The notes beneath the pieces were generated by a model. The model had not been told where the DNA came from. It saw nothing but the letters and a program-made list of their open reading frames with translations, and searched no databases. A stretch of 43,292 nt of DNA from Thalassotalea sp. (lineage in GTDB: Bacteria > Pseudomonadota > Gammaproteobacteria > Enterobacterales > Alteromonadaceae): the NCBI GenBank assembly GCA_022448425.1, contig JAKVCY010000145.1, positions 1-43,292 of the forward strand. The letters are read 5' to 3'. This document shows positions 31,434 through 39,601 of the stretch, piece by piece (position 1 is the stretch's first letter; the number at the start of each line of letters is the position of its first letter). Made by a program: the position numbers and the translations under genes.

Positions 31434-33085
31434 TGCTTTTTAGGGAATTGGTTGTTGATAATTTTGCAGGTGGTGGCGGTGCTAGTTCTGGCATCGAAGC
31501 CGCCATTGGCAGGTCAGTTGATATTGCTATTAACCATGATCCTGATGCTATCGCCATGCACAAAATGAATCATCCAGATACGGAACATTATTGTGAGTCG
31601 GTTTGGGACGTTAACCCCCGTGAAGCTGTTGCAGGCCGTCCTGTTGGTTTGGCGTGGTTTAGTCCTGATTGTAAGCATTTCAGTAAAGCAAAAGGTAGCA
31701 CTCCAGTTGATAAAAATATTCGTGGGCTCGCTTGGGTTGCTCTGCGTTGGGCTGCAACAGTAAAGCCCCGGGTGATCATGCTGGAGAATGTTGAGGAATT
31801 CTTAACTTGGTCACCTGTTGTTGACGGTAAACCATGCAAAAAACGAAAAGGGCAGACCTTTAACGCTTTTGTTAATGCGCTCAAACGTCAAGGTTATAAA
31901 GTTGATTGGCGCGAATTAAGAGCTTGCGATTTTGGGGCTCCAACGATTCGTAAAAGGTTATTCCTTGTTGCTCGCCGTGATGGTTACCCAATTGTATGGC
32001 CTAAGCCAACACATGGCGCACCAGACAGTGAGCCAGTATTAAAAGGAAAACTAAAGGCATACAGAACTGCCGCTGAAATTATTGACTGGTCAATTCCCTG
32101 CAAATCTATTTTTGGTCGCAAACGACCTCTGGCAGAAAATACGCTTAAACGTATAGCTAAAGGGCTAGAAAAGTTTGTTTTTAATAAAGAGCCTTTCATT
32201 GCACCGGCTGAGGCAACAATAACGCCATTTATTACAGAACACGCTAATGCTAGTTCTCAACGCAATATGCCAGCTAATGAGCCATTACGCACGATCTGCG
32301 CTCAGGTTAAAGGTGGGCATTTCGCAGTAGTGAGTCCTACTTTAAGTAAAGTTAGTCCGTATATTATGACTAATACAACAGGGCATTCTCCATACTCTTT
32401 AGGTACTCCTCTGCCAACACAAACTACGGGGAACCATCATTATTTGGTTGCACCTATCTTGGTTGGCTCTGGAGGTGGTAAATATGCAGCCAAGCCAAGA
32501 AGTGTTGAAAATCCGATAAATACACTATGTGCAACAAATCATAGTCCGCTGGTTTCTGCATTCTTAGCTAAACACTATACGGGTGTTGTCGGTACTGAAT
32601 TAGACAATCCATTGCCAACGGTTACTACTGTTGATCATAACGCTGTAGTTACTAGCCACATGATCAAAATGCGTGGCGGTAATATTGGGCATGGAACAGA
32701 TGAACCTTGCCACACCATCACAGCAGGTGGTTTTCACCTTGGCGAAGTTAGAGCCTTTCTGCTCAAGTATTACGGTGAGGCCGTTGGACAAACTTGTTCT
32801 GACCCTTTACACACAGTACCAACTAAAGACCGCTTTGGCTTAGTTACGGTAGCCGGTGAAGAATATCAAATTGTAGATATAGGTATGAGAATGCTTGAAC
32901 CACATGAACTCTTTGCCGCTCAAGGTTTCCGTGATGATTACATTATTGGCGTTGATCCTGACGGCAAGAAGATCAGCAAAAAGAACCAGGTAGCTCGATG
33001 CGGCAATGCTGTATGCCCACCAATAGCAGAAGCTTTAGTAAGAGCAAACCTACCAGAAATGACACAAGTAGAGGTGGCAGCGTAA
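31433..33085 (+). CDS. DNA C5-cytosine methyltransferase with repeated recognition region
   Basis: 550 residues. Motif I FAGGGGASSG (11-20); motif IV SPDC with catalytic Cys80; motif VI ENV (118-120); motif VIII/IX area FGAPTIRKRLFLVARR; C-terminal FAAQGF and QVARCGNAVCPP. Between about 283 and 475 are six tandem units, each opening with a P-x-x-T motif (at 283, 325, 360, 392, 424, 457), probably the target recognition region. No restriction partner, so protection of phage DNA is likely. Confidence 0.9.
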   Translation: MLFRELVVDNFAGGGGASSGIEAAIGRSVDIAINHDPDAIAMHKMNHPDTEHYCESVWDVNPREAVAGRPVGLAWFSPDCKHFSKAKGSTPVDKNIRGLAWVALRWAATVKPRVIMLENVEEFLTWSPVVDGKPCKKRKGQTFNAFVNALKRQGYKVDWRELRACDFGAPTIRKRLFLVARRDGYPIVWPKPTHGAPDSEPVLKGKLKAYRTAAEIIDWSIPCKSIFGRKRPLAENTLKRIAKGLEKFVFNKEPFIAPAEATITPFITEHANASSQRNMPANEPLRTICAQVKGGHFAVVSPTLSKVSPYIMTNTTGHSPYSLGTPLPTQTTGNHHYLVAPILVGSGGGKYAAKPRSVENPINTLCATNHSPLVSAFLAKHYTGVVGTELDNPLPTVTTVDHNAVVTSHMIKMRGGNIGHGTDEPCHTITAGGFHLGEVRAFLLKYYGEAVGQTCSDPLHTVPTKDRFGLVTVAGEEYQIVDIGMRMLEPHELFAAQGFRDDYIIGVDPDGKKISKKNQVARCGNAVCPPIAEALVRANLPEMTQVEVAA

Positions 33086-33555
33086 TGACTGTGTTAGATG
33101 TTTGTTGTGGTTCTCGCATGTTCCATTTTGACAAAACCAACCCATTAGTGACTTTTGGTGATATTCGTTCAGAAGAACACACGCTTTGTGATGGCAGGCA
33201 TTTAGAGATTAAGCCTGATGTAAAAGTGGATTTTAGGAACTTAGATTTTGCTGATGATAGTTTCAGTGTGGTGATATTTGATCCCCCACATTTAGTAAAA
33301 CTAGGCAAAGAAAGTTGGATGGCCAAGAAGTACGGAATACTCACTGATGATTGGAAAGAAGATTTAAAAAAGGGATTTGCTGAGTGCTTTCGTGTGTTGA
33401 AGCCAAACGGTGTATTAATTTTCAAATGGAATGAAACTCAAATAAAAACCAATGAAATTTTAGCGTTAACTCCAGTTAAGCCTTTGATTGGCCATATCAG
33501 CGGGAAGCGAGCAAATACTCATTGGATCACGTTTTTAAAACAAGAGGCAGCGTAA
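33085..33555 (+). CDS. SAM-dependent methyltransferase (class I), probably DNA
   Basis: 156 residues from the ATG that overlaps the previous stop (TAATG at 33085). Motif I VLDVCCGSRMFHFDK, motif IV VVIFDPPHLVK (DPPH), then GFAECFRVLKPNGVLIFKWNETQI. DPPH and order fit small N6-adenine or N4-cytosine methyltransferases. Third methyltransferase in a row, translationally linked. Confidence 0.78.
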   Translation: MTVLDVCCGSRMFHFDKTNPLVTFGDIRSEEHTLCDGRHLEIKPDVKVDFRNLDFADDSFSVVIFDPPHLVKLGKESWMAKKYGILTDDWKEDLKKGFAECFRVLKPNGVLIFKWNETQIKTNEILALTPVKPLIGHISGKRANTHWITFLKQEAA

Positions 33556-33806
33556 TGAATACCGCAATGTTATTGATGGCTCAGTACGAGAAAACCACTA
33601 TATTGCTAGAAGAAATTTGCGAAGATTACTTTGGTTGTTCTCGCCATACTGCTATTCAAAAGGCTAAGGCTTCTACTTTGCCAATACCTGCCTTTCAAGT
33701 GGGCTCGGGACAAAAAGCACCTTGGTTTGTTCATGTGTCTGATCTGGCTGAGCTAATCGACAAGCAACGCCAAGAAGCCAAAGAAGAATGGAACAAAGCC
33801 GCTTAG
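33555..33806 (+). CDS. Pyocin activator PrtN-like protein
   Basis: 83 residues from the TAATG at 33555. NTAMLLMAQYEKTTILLEEICEDYFGCSRHTAIQKAKASTLPIPAF, then QKAPWFVHVSDLAELIDKQ, the pattern of the PrtN family. It may activate late or excision genes; last gene of the operon, near the integrase, where an excisionase-like role is also possible. Confidence 0.78.
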   Translation: MNTAMLLMAQYEKTTILLEEICEDYFGCSRHTAIQKAKASTLPIPAFQVGSGQKAPWFVHVSDLAELIDKQRQEAKEEWNKAA

Positions 33807-33837
33807 ATGAACTATCCGGGATCTCCAGATAGTTCAT
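33807..33837 (+). terminator. Terminator hairpin of plus-strand early operon
   Basis: Perfect 10-bp stem ATGAACTATC (33807-33816) / GATAGTTCAT (33828-33837) starting inside the PrtN-like stop. The T-run is weak. A second small stem TGAGCT / AGCTCA follows at 33842. Confidence 0.6.
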
Positions 33838-33848
33838 ACCCTGAGCTT

Positions 33849-34202
33849 TTACAGCTCAATGTCTTCAAAGTCTGTCATCATAGCTGGCTCTACAGCTAAT
33901 ATTTCACAAAGCTTACGCTGAGTTTCTTCTCTCGCTTTATAAAAAGGACGTTTTTCTAACTGGTTGTAAGCAGGCTGAGTAATAGCCATTTTCTCTGCCA
34001 TATCTTTCTGAGTAAACCCACGGTATAAACGCCAAGCTTTAATAGAAGAATGCCCATTAACTACACGATGCTCTACCACTTCATGTGGCACTGAGTAATT
34101 TTCTTCCTCTTTAAATAATTGCTGGTATTCATCGTAAGGAACAACCACGGCAACAGGCTGTCCCTGATGCTCTATAATTTGATGGTTAGTATGTGCTTTC
34201 AT
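33849..34202 (-). CDS. Antitoxin, Phd-like N-terminus plus HTH
   Basis: 117 residues. N-terminus HQIIEHQGQPVAVVVPYDEYQQL is Phd/YefM-like; C-terminus (KAWRLYRGFTQKDMAEKMAITQPAYNQLEK) is an HTH. Neutralises the RelE-type toxin just upstream and likely represses their promoter. ATG overlaps the toxin end by 17 bases. Confidence 0.82.
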   Translation of the reverse strand: MKAHTNHQIIEHQGQPVAVVVPYDEYQQLFKEEENYSVPHEVVEHRVVNGHSSIKAWRLYRGFTQKDMAEKMAITQPAYNQLEKRPFYKAREETQRKLCEILAVEPAMMTDFEDIEL

Positions 34203-34443
34203 CACGCTTTTTCACCTCTTGGATCATAACGATTTCAACATTACCGTTGATCACATCGAACATGACACGGTAGTTGCCAACACGTAAGCGATAATCATAC
34301 TGGTGATTGCTTAATGGCTTAACATTGTTAGCAGTGCGGAATTCTTCAAGTGACTTAACAGCTTTAACAATTTTAGGACGCTGAACACTATCTATTTTAG
34401 ATAGTTGTTTAATTGCTTTGCGTTTCCATTCAATTGTTGCCAT
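34186..34443 (-). CDS. RelE/ParE-family toxin
   Basis: 85 residues from ATG 34443 with AGGTGG upstream. MATIEWKRKAIKQLSKID, VKPLSNHQYDYRLRVGNYRVMFDV, EIVMIQEVKKRDESTY: the RelE fold with basic C-terminal residues. Probably ribosome-dependent mRNA cleavage. Toxin-first order with the antitoxin downstream. Stabilises the prophage next to the integrase. Confidence 0.85.
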   Translation of the reverse strand: MATIEWKRKAIKQLSKIDSVQRPKIVKAVKSLEEFRTANNVKPLSNHQYDYRLRVGNYRVMFDVINGNVEIVMIQEVKKRDESTY

Positions 34444-34461
34444 GTGCCACCTCATTAAGTT

Positions 34462-34528
34462 GATAGTTAAAGTATAAGTTAAAAACCTATAAAGTAAAGT
34501 TTTAAACTTATATTTTTAACTTTTATTA
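34462..34528. promoter_or_regulatory. Operator candidate of RelE-type pair
   Basis: AT-rich region with inverted words AAGTTAAAAA / TTTTTAACTT and ATAAGTT / AACTTAT just before the toxin, a plausible site for autoregulation. Confidence 0.45.
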
Positions 34529-34551
34529 GGTGAAAGGTTATATTTTCTTAT

Positions 34552-35607
34552 TTATTGGGTTTTATCATGCAAACGGTTAGGGAATAACTCAGTGTAAATT
34601 TGCCATAGGGTGTTTATGTTGCGGTGGCCTGTTACTTGGGCAACTTCATCAATTTGATAGCCCAGTTCAAACAAGCGGCTGGCTCCCTCGCGTCTAAGAT
34701 CGTGATAGCGTAAATCTTCGATACCATTGGCATTACGCACACGCTGAAAACCTGCGGTCACTGAGCGTGGATTATGGGGAAAAATAAGCTCGTTATCTTT
34801 TGGCTGCTTTTGCAGTATTTCCCATGATCCACCAAGTAAAGGAACTAGCATATGATTGCCGGCTTTTTTGCGTGGGTCTTTACGGTTACGAACCATTACC
34901 GCTTTTTGTGCTTCGTCTACATCTTCCCAGCGCACTGAGCAAACTTCACCAATTCGCATACAAGTTAGAATAGAAAAGTTCAAAATGTCCAAATAAGGAA
35001 TGGTTGTAACGCGGTGCTGCTCTCTTACTTTGAGTGCAGCCTTTAGTTTCTCCAGTTCTACGGACGTAGGGCGGCGTGTTCGTCTGGCACTTTTACCGAT
35101 TAACTTTAAATCGTGCAATGATGCGTAGGAATCAACAACACACTGATCAGTAACATCATAACCAAACTGTGGTTTAGCCGCTTTAAGTGACCAGCGAAGA
35201 TAACTAACATCATGGTTGATAGTTTGGGGTAGGGTGCCAGTCTCTTTACGAGCCTTGCAGTGATCTATGATGTGATGTGGTTGAATTTCTGTAATTTTAA
35301 TTGCGCCAATGTCGCAATCACAGAGCATTTCTAAAACTTTGCGCTTGGTTCTACCAAGCTGAATATGATCATCATCCAGCAGTTTTTGGATAAGTTCTCT
35401 AAGGGATACTTTATCTCCTGTCTCCCTGTAGCCCTTTTCCTCAATTTCAACAACACGCTTTTTACCCCATGCCTGCGCGGTCTTATCTTTGGAGAAAGTA
35501 CGCGATTCAGTGTAAACTACCTTACCGCTTTCTTTGACGCGGATGAATACTTGGTATTTTGGGGTGCCATCTTTCTTGAGGCGTTTTCTTACACTAAAGG
35601 ATGCCAT
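34552..35607 (-). CDS. int: Tyrosine-recombinase integrase (dusA-associated)
   Basis: 351 residues. Arm-binding-like N-terminus, core-binding domain about 65-170, catalytic domain with Arg218 (TCMRIGEVC), HDLRR (His302, Arg305), His328 (TGHRN) and Tyr338 (QIYTE). Catalyses excision and integration. It ends 130 bases before dusA, the arrangement of known dusA-targeting integrative elements, which makes dusA 5' end the attachment region. Confidence 0.9.
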   Translation of the reverse strand: MASFSVRKRLKKDGTPKYQVFIRVKESGKVVYTESRTFSKDKTAQAWGKKRVVEIEEKGYRETGDKVSLRELIQKLLDDDHIQLGRTKRKVLEMLCDCDIGAIKITEIQPHHIIDHCKARKETGTLPQTINHDVSYLRWSLKAAKPQFGYDVTDQCVVDSYASLHDLKLIGKSARRTRRPTSVELEKLKAALKVREQHRVTTIPYLDILNFSILTCMRIGEVCSVRWEDVDEAQKAVMVRNRKDPRKKAGNHMLVPLLGGSWEILQKQPKDNELIFPHNPRSVTAGFQRVRNANGIEDLRYHDLRREGASRLFELGYQIDEVAQVTGHRNINTLWQIYTELFPNRLHDKTQ

Positions 35608-35613
35608 AACTAT

Positions 35614-35650
35614 CGGGGATACATTTTTCTGTATCCCTAGTGTATCCCCG
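35614..35650. promoter_or_regulatory. Inverted repeats upstream of integrase (arm-site candidates)
   Basis: CGGGGATACA (35614-35623), TGTATCCC (35630-35637) and TGTATCCCCG (35641-35650) are two nested inverted pairs in the integrase promoter region, followed by A-rich repeats (GTCAAAAAA). They could be integrase arm sites or an operator. Confidence 0.45.
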
Positions 35651-35736
35651 ACAACTAAAAAATGTCAAAAAAAGCTAAAAAAAGTCAAAAAATAAATTGT
35701 TTTCAAAATGCAGTAAATATAGGTGGAACGTAGAGA

Positions 35737-36726
35737 ATGCCTGAAAACACTAAGAAAAAGTTAGATCATCGCTTTAGCGTTGCACCCATGTTGGATTGGA
35801 CAGATCGTCATTGCCGTTATTTCTACCGTTTGATGAGTCAGCATACAGTGCTCTATACAGAGATGGTGACTACTGGCGCAATTTTGTTTGGTAAAGGAGA
35901 TTACTTAGGCTACAACGATGAAGAGAACCCAGTTGTTTTACAATTAGGCGGTAGTGATCCCGTCGCAATGGCTGAATGTGCAAAACGTGCAAAAGATGCT
36001 GGTTATGACGAGATAAATATTAATGTAGGTTGTCCATCCGATCGCGTTCAAAACGGACGGTTTGGAGCGTGTTTAATGGCTGAACCTAAATTAGTTGCAG
36101 AGTGTGTAGAACGTATGCAAGAAGCTGTTGATGTGCCTGTTACAGTCAAATCTCGAATAGGTATTGATGACCAAGACAGTTATGAATTTCTTCATGAGTT
36201 CATTAAAACCGTTTCTGAGGTAGGTTGCCAGCATTTTATTGTTCATGCCCGCAAAGCTTGGCTTTCTGGTTTAAGTCCAAAACAAAACAGAGAAGTCCCG
36301 CCGCTTGATTACCAGCGTGTTTACCAAATTAAGCAAGACTTTCAATATTTAGATATTTCCATCAATGGCGGTATTAAAACGTTTGAAGAAACCTTAGATC
36401 ACCTAAAGCACATTGATGGTGTCATGATAGGTAGAGAAATTTATCAAAACCCTTACATGCTTGCTGAGGCTGACCACGTGATTTATCACAAGGAAGGGCC
36501 AGTGATTTCAAGGGCAGAAGTTATCGAAAAGATGGCGAGTTATACAGATGCTCACGTAGCATCTGGAGATAAAACCAAAGCATCACATGTTACTAGGCAT
36601 ATGTTAGGCCTATGCAATGGACTAGCTGGCGCAAAACAGTTTCGTCGCTACTTAAGCGAGCACGCAGGCTTGGCAGAGTCAACCGGGGACGTACTTCGTA
36701 AAGCGTTTGAGCTGGTATCGGAATAG
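35737..36726 (+). CDS. dusA: tRNA-dihydrouridine(20/20a) synthase
   Basis: 329 residues, full length. FMN TIM barrel: APMLDWTDRHCR (16-27), catalytic Cys99 in NINVGCPSDRVQNGRFGACLM, later VKSRIGIDDQ and FIVHARKAWLSGLSPKQNRE. Reduces uridine 20/20a in tRNA D-loops. The first ~15 codons and the promoter are supplied by the prophage side, yet the protein is complete, so insertion appears neutral. Confidence 0.95.
   Translation: MPENTKKKLDHRFSVAPMLDWTDRHCRYFYRLMSQHTVLYTEMVTTGAILFGKGDYLGYNDEENPVVLQLGGSDPVAMAECAKRAKDAGYDEININVGCPSDRVQNGRFGACLMAEPKLVAECVERMQEAVDVPVTVKSRIGIDDQDSYEFLHEFIKTVSEVGCQHFIVHARKAWLSGLSPKQNREVPPLDYQRVYQIKQDFQYLDISINGGIKTFEETLDHLKHIDGVMIGREIYQNPYMLAEADHVIYHKEGPVISRAEVIEKMASYTDAHVASGDKTKASHVTRHMLGLCNGLAGAKQFRRYLSEHAGLAESTGDVLRKAFELVSE
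35755..35815 (+). other. Probable attachment region in dusA 5' end
   Basis: dusA-targeting elements recombine at the conserved segment encoding the APMLDWTDRHCR motif. Only one boundary is in the window, so core limits cannot be fixed; the other copy should lie beyond the left edge. Confidence 0.35.
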
Positions 36727-36897
36727 TAGCTTGTTGGGAGCTTATTTTTATTGACTAATAGCTAGTTAGTAAAAAACCAAATCTTGGTCAAAAAGGCTAA
36801 CAAGTTGTTATTTATGTGTTAGGACTTTTCAATAGAGTAATCAGGTTCAAAATTAAATTTCTATGTAATACAAAGTGTTAACATTTTTTTCATCGGC

Positions 36898-36913
36898 TGG
36901 CACAACCTTTGTA
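36898..36913 (+). promoter_or_regulatory. Sigma-54 promoter (first unit)
   Basis: TGGCAC, 5 bases, TTGTA: -24/-12 type with spacing as required. An upstream motif TTGGTCAAAA lies at 36784-36793, about 114 bases before, at enhancer distance. Confidence 0.75.
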
Positions 36914-36980
36914 CTAGTTAAAGCAACTTAATTAGTACAACGCTTATTTGAATGGATCGGATAAGCACAAGGAGCCAAAG

Positions 36981-37256
36981 ATGAAAACTTTATTAACCAC
37001 ATTAACACTAGCAAGTACTGTCTTCTCTACTTCAGTATTTGCTAACGACACTGGTGTCAGTTCACAGCTATCAGCCGAGCAAACAGCAGCAGCTTTCGTT
37101 AAACAACAAAATGTAGCGGTAAGCAAGGCAGTTGAACTGCAAGTTAACCAAGATATTCAATTCGCTTTACGTTCTCACTTTCCTCGTTTTAACTTTGATA
37201 AGACGATGATTGCGAAGCATGCTGCTTCACCTCAAAAGAATAAAGACAGCGAATAA
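36981..37256 (+). CDS. Small exported protein, paralogue of the pspA-linked one
   Basis: 91 residues from ATG 36981 (AAGGAG upstream). Signal peptide MKTLLTTLTLASTVFSTSVFA, then VSSQLSAEQTAAAFVKQQNVAVSKAVELQVNQDIQFALRSHF. The S-x-EQ ... FV-x-x-Q ... V-x-x-Q pattern recurs in the protein at 38068. No family recognised. First gene after a sigma-54 promoter. Confidence 0.75.
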   Translation: MKTLLTTLTLASTVFSTSVFANDTGVSSQLSAEQTAAAFVKQQNVAVSKAVELQVNQDIQFALRSHFPRFNFDKTMIAKHAASPQKNKDSE

Positions 37257-37271
37257 TAGAGAGGTAGGCCT

Positions 37272-37403
37272 ATGTTAAGTTTACCTGCACTATTTGGCGT
37301 AATGATGGCACCAGGTTTGGTGTTACTGATGGCATCATTTATCGTTGGATTATTCGAGCAAGATGAACCGTTCAGCACTGATTTAATGAGCAAGGATCTG
37401 TAG
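37272..37403 (+). CDS. Small single-pass membrane protein
   Basis: 43 residues, GAGG before the ATG: MLSLPALFGVMMAPGLVLLM with one helix, then an acidic cytoplasmic tail EQDEPFSTDLMSKDL. Second gene of the sigma-54 unit. Too short for a family call; it could sense or join the inner membrane as Psp small proteins do. Confidence 0.6.
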   Translation: MLSLPALFGVMMAPGLVLLMASFIVGLFEQDEPFSTDLMSKDL

Positions 37404-37404
37404 A

Positions 37405-37433
37405 GTGAAATAGGTAGTTGTAGTCTATTTCAC
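37405..37433 (+). terminator. Hairpin after first sigma-54 unit
   Basis: GTGAAATAG / CTATTTCAC stem directly after the stop; T-rich DNA follows some 20 bases later. Confidence 0.5.
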
Positions 37434-37989
37434 TTCCCACGTTCCTTCCGTTTTTTTCCTCAAATATCCCTAATATCTATTTCCATTTAGCCTACTTTTT
37501 GTCAACCGAGCCTTTATTGGTTATATCTCTTTGTTACTAGTCTCATTATTCAAGCTTAGTGCCGTTTACTAAGCAACCAGCGACTTCTCTAAAGATTTCT
37601 TAACTCTCTACTATTACCTCGTAACCTCATACTCGCCTAGGACATAAACTAGCATTGCTAAATCGCTTCTATCGCTAAACCCAGTATCGCACTGGATGGT
37701 AGTCATCTCACATAAAGTAGTTTAAAAGGCTCTGTATTACACTAACTCATCTCTTATTTAGTTCTTAAGTTCTTTCTTCGTTTGACCTGAGACTATTTCA
37801 ACTTTTGGGTAAATGGAACAGACACTAATTTGTAATTTAGGAAAGAACAAATCGTGTTGGTCAAAATATTCAAACCTGTGGCTAATTTGACCACAATCTA
37901 GTGTGACATATTATGTCGCAGGGTGTCAGTTAAATTCTGTTTATTTAAAAATAACAACAAAAACAATAATTTAAAGTTTTTTATTCAGT
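37434..37989 (+). promoter_or_regulatory. Upstream region of second sigma-54 unit with enhancer-like inverted repeat
   Basis: No gene is visible in this ~550-base stretch. It holds an 8-bp inverted repeat TGGTCAAA (37858-37865) / TTTGACCA (37886-37893), about 100-130 bases before the -24/-12 promoter. The left arm TTGGTCAAAA is the same 10-mer found before the first sigma-54 promoter. It is a likely binding site of a PspF-type activator. No pspF gene is in the window. Confidence 0.5.
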
Positions 37990-38005
37990 TGGCACATCAC
38001 TTGTA
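37990..38005 (+). promoter_or_regulatory. Sigma-54 promoter (psp unit)
   Basis: TGGCAC, 5 bases, TTGTA, the same core as at 36898. No sigma-70-like element stands out closer to the gene. Confidence 0.8.
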
Positions 38006-38067
38006 ATAGCTATATCAAACTTATTTAAAACGTGGCTAGTTTAACTAGGTAAGAAAAGGAAAGTGAA

Positions 38068-38397
38068 ATGAACAAGCTAAACAAAAAAGTTATCGGTGCA
38101 GCAGTAACTATTTTATTTATTGCAATGTCTGCAGGTAAAACACAGGCAGCACAACCATCAACTGAGCAAGTAGTTTCTCAATTCGTAGTAGCTCAGGGAA
38201 AGCAGTTAATGAGCACTGTTAGCGAGCAAGTTGCAACATCTATCTCATCAAGCATTGAGACATTTTCAGTCGATGCGATGAGCTGGATTAATTCAGAACC
38301 AAATGACTCAGCATTGGCGAGTGAATCAGCAAAAGGTGAAAAAGAAAGCCAAGCTGAATCGTCGAAAGTTGAAGAAATTAAAGCAGAAGAAGAGTAG
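38068..38397 (+). CDS. Small exported protein, first gene of psp operon
   Basis: 109 residues. Signal peptide MNKLNKKVIGAAVTILFIAM to QAAQ, then PSTEQVVSQFVVAQGKQLMSTVSEQVATSISSSIETF, similar in pattern to the protein at 36981. The C-terminus is acidic and low complexity (KGEKESQAESSKVEEIKAEEE). AAGGA before the ATG. Not a known Psp member; probably periplasmic. Confidence 0.75.
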   Translation: MNKLNKKVIGAAVTILFIAMSAGKTQAAQPSTEQVVSQFVVAQGKQLMSTVSEQVATSISSSIETFSVDAMSWINSEPNDSALASESAKGEKESQAESSKVEEIKAEEE

Positions 38398-38408
38398 GAG
38401 AAAACACC

Positions 38409-39071
38409 ATGGGAATGTTCACAAGATTTACAGATATCATCAATGCCAATATCAATAGCATGTTAGATAAGGCAGAGCAGCCAGAAAAGATGATTCGCTT
38501 GATTATTCAAGAAATGGAAGAAACGTTAATTGAAGTTCGTGCAACCGCAGCAAAACATATTGCTGAGAAAAAGACCCTTGCTAGACAAGTAACAAGCTTG
38601 CAAAAAAGCGTTGATTACTGGCAAGAAAAAGCTGAATTAGCTGTTAGTAAAGGTCGTGAAGATTTGGCGCGAAGTGCGCTAGCTGAGAAACAAAAAGCTA
38701 ACCAACAATTAACTGAACTAGAATATGAAATGGCAAAGCTTGAAGAATTTCTTTCAGCGGTTCAGGAAGACAGTCAGCGCTTGCAGCAAAAGCTAAATGA
38801 AGCTAAGCGTCGCCAGGAGGCATTGCTTCTTCGTCAAGAGTCAGCAGTTGTTCGCTTGAAAGTTCGAGAGAAATCAGCTCAATACAACATTGATGAAGCA
38901 ATTAGTCGCTTTGAGCGCTACCAAGAAAAAGTCGACCGTATTGAAGCTGAAGTAGAGGCTTTTGATATGACTAAAAATCAAGACCTTGAAAGCCAGTTCC
39001 GTGAATTGGAAGGCAACGAAACGGTAGACAATGAATTAGAGGCATTAAAGAAAAAAGTCGCTAATGGCTAG
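38409..39071 (+). CDS. pspA: Phage shock protein A
   Basis: 220 residues. N-terminal amphipathic helix (MFTRFTDIINANINSMLDKAEQPEKMIRLIIQEMEETL), then coiled coil throughout, typical of the PspA/Vipp1 family. Polymerises on stressed inner membrane and binds PspF. Twelve bases after the small exported protein gene, so in the same unit. Confidence 0.95.
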   Translation: MGMFTRFTDIINANINSMLDKAEQPEKMIRLIIQEMEETLIEVRATAAKHIAEKKTLARQVTSLQKSVDYWQEKAELAVSKGREDLARSALAEKQKANQQLTELEYEMAKLEEFLSAVQEDSQRLQQKLNEAKRRQEALLLRQESAVVRLKVREKSAQYNIDEAISRFERYQEKVDRIEAEVEAFDMTKNQDLESQFRELEGNETVDNELEALKKKVANG

Positions 39072-39094
39072 GCACAGGGCAAGGAGACCGGAAC

Positions 39095-39232
39095 ATGGAT
39101 GTTGAGCTGATATTTATCGTCATATGTTTAGCTCCGGTTGCCATTTTTATTGGCGCTTCATTGATTGTTAGCGCAATACGTAAAAACGTAAAAGGCGAAA
39201 GTGTTAAACCAAGGACGAGTAGATACAAATAA
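39095..39232 (+). CDS. PspB-like small membrane protein
   Basis: 45 residues, AAGGAG before the ATG: one helix (LIFIVICLAPVAIFIGASLIVSAI) and a basic tail (RKNVKGESVKPRTSRYK). Position between pspA and pspC and topology fit PspB, but E. coli PspB has about 74 residues and a longer coiled tail, which is missing. Confidence 0.6.
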   Translation: MDVELIFIVICLAPVAIFIGASLIVSAIRKNVKGESVKPRTSRYK

Positions 39233-39288
39233 CAAAAGGTACGGATACTTTTTGAGACTTAATAACGAATTAGAAAGAGAGAAGTAAG

Positions 39289-39507
39289 ATGAGCTATCAA
39301 CCAGGTTACCTTATGAAAAAACAATTAACGAAAGATGTATTACACAAGAAATTATCAGGCGTATGTGCTGGTATCGCGAAGTACTATAACTTGCCAAGAT
39401 TAGTTGTTCGTATCCTAGCTATTTTAGCGCTGATTACTTTTCCAGTAGCTACTGGTGTTGCTTACATCGTTGCTGCAATGTTACTTCCAACACGCAGTAA
39501 CCGTTAG
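39289..39507 (+). CDS. pspC: PspC-domain protein
   Basis: 72 residues. KQLTKDVLHKKLSGVCAGIAKYYNLPRLVVRILAILALITFPVATGVAYIVAAMLLP is the PspC domain with one to two membrane helices. E. coli PspC is longer and has a C-terminal periplasmic part absent here. Confidence 0.88.
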   Translation: MSYQPGYLMKKQLTKDVLHKKLSGVCAGIAKYYNLPRLVVRILAILALITFPVATGVAYIVAAMLLPTRSNR

Positions 39508-39601
39508 AAAAAAGGAAAGGCATTAGCATGTGCTTTGTCTTTCTCAAGACCCATTTCTCATTAGTTTCATTAATTACTGTTGACGGCTAGAGGGAGTTCA
39601 T

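Noticed and set aside
35614..35650. Intrinsic terminator of dusA or int
   Set aside because: The inverted repeats lie upstream of both genes and lack a T-run, so they are more likely recombination or operator sites.
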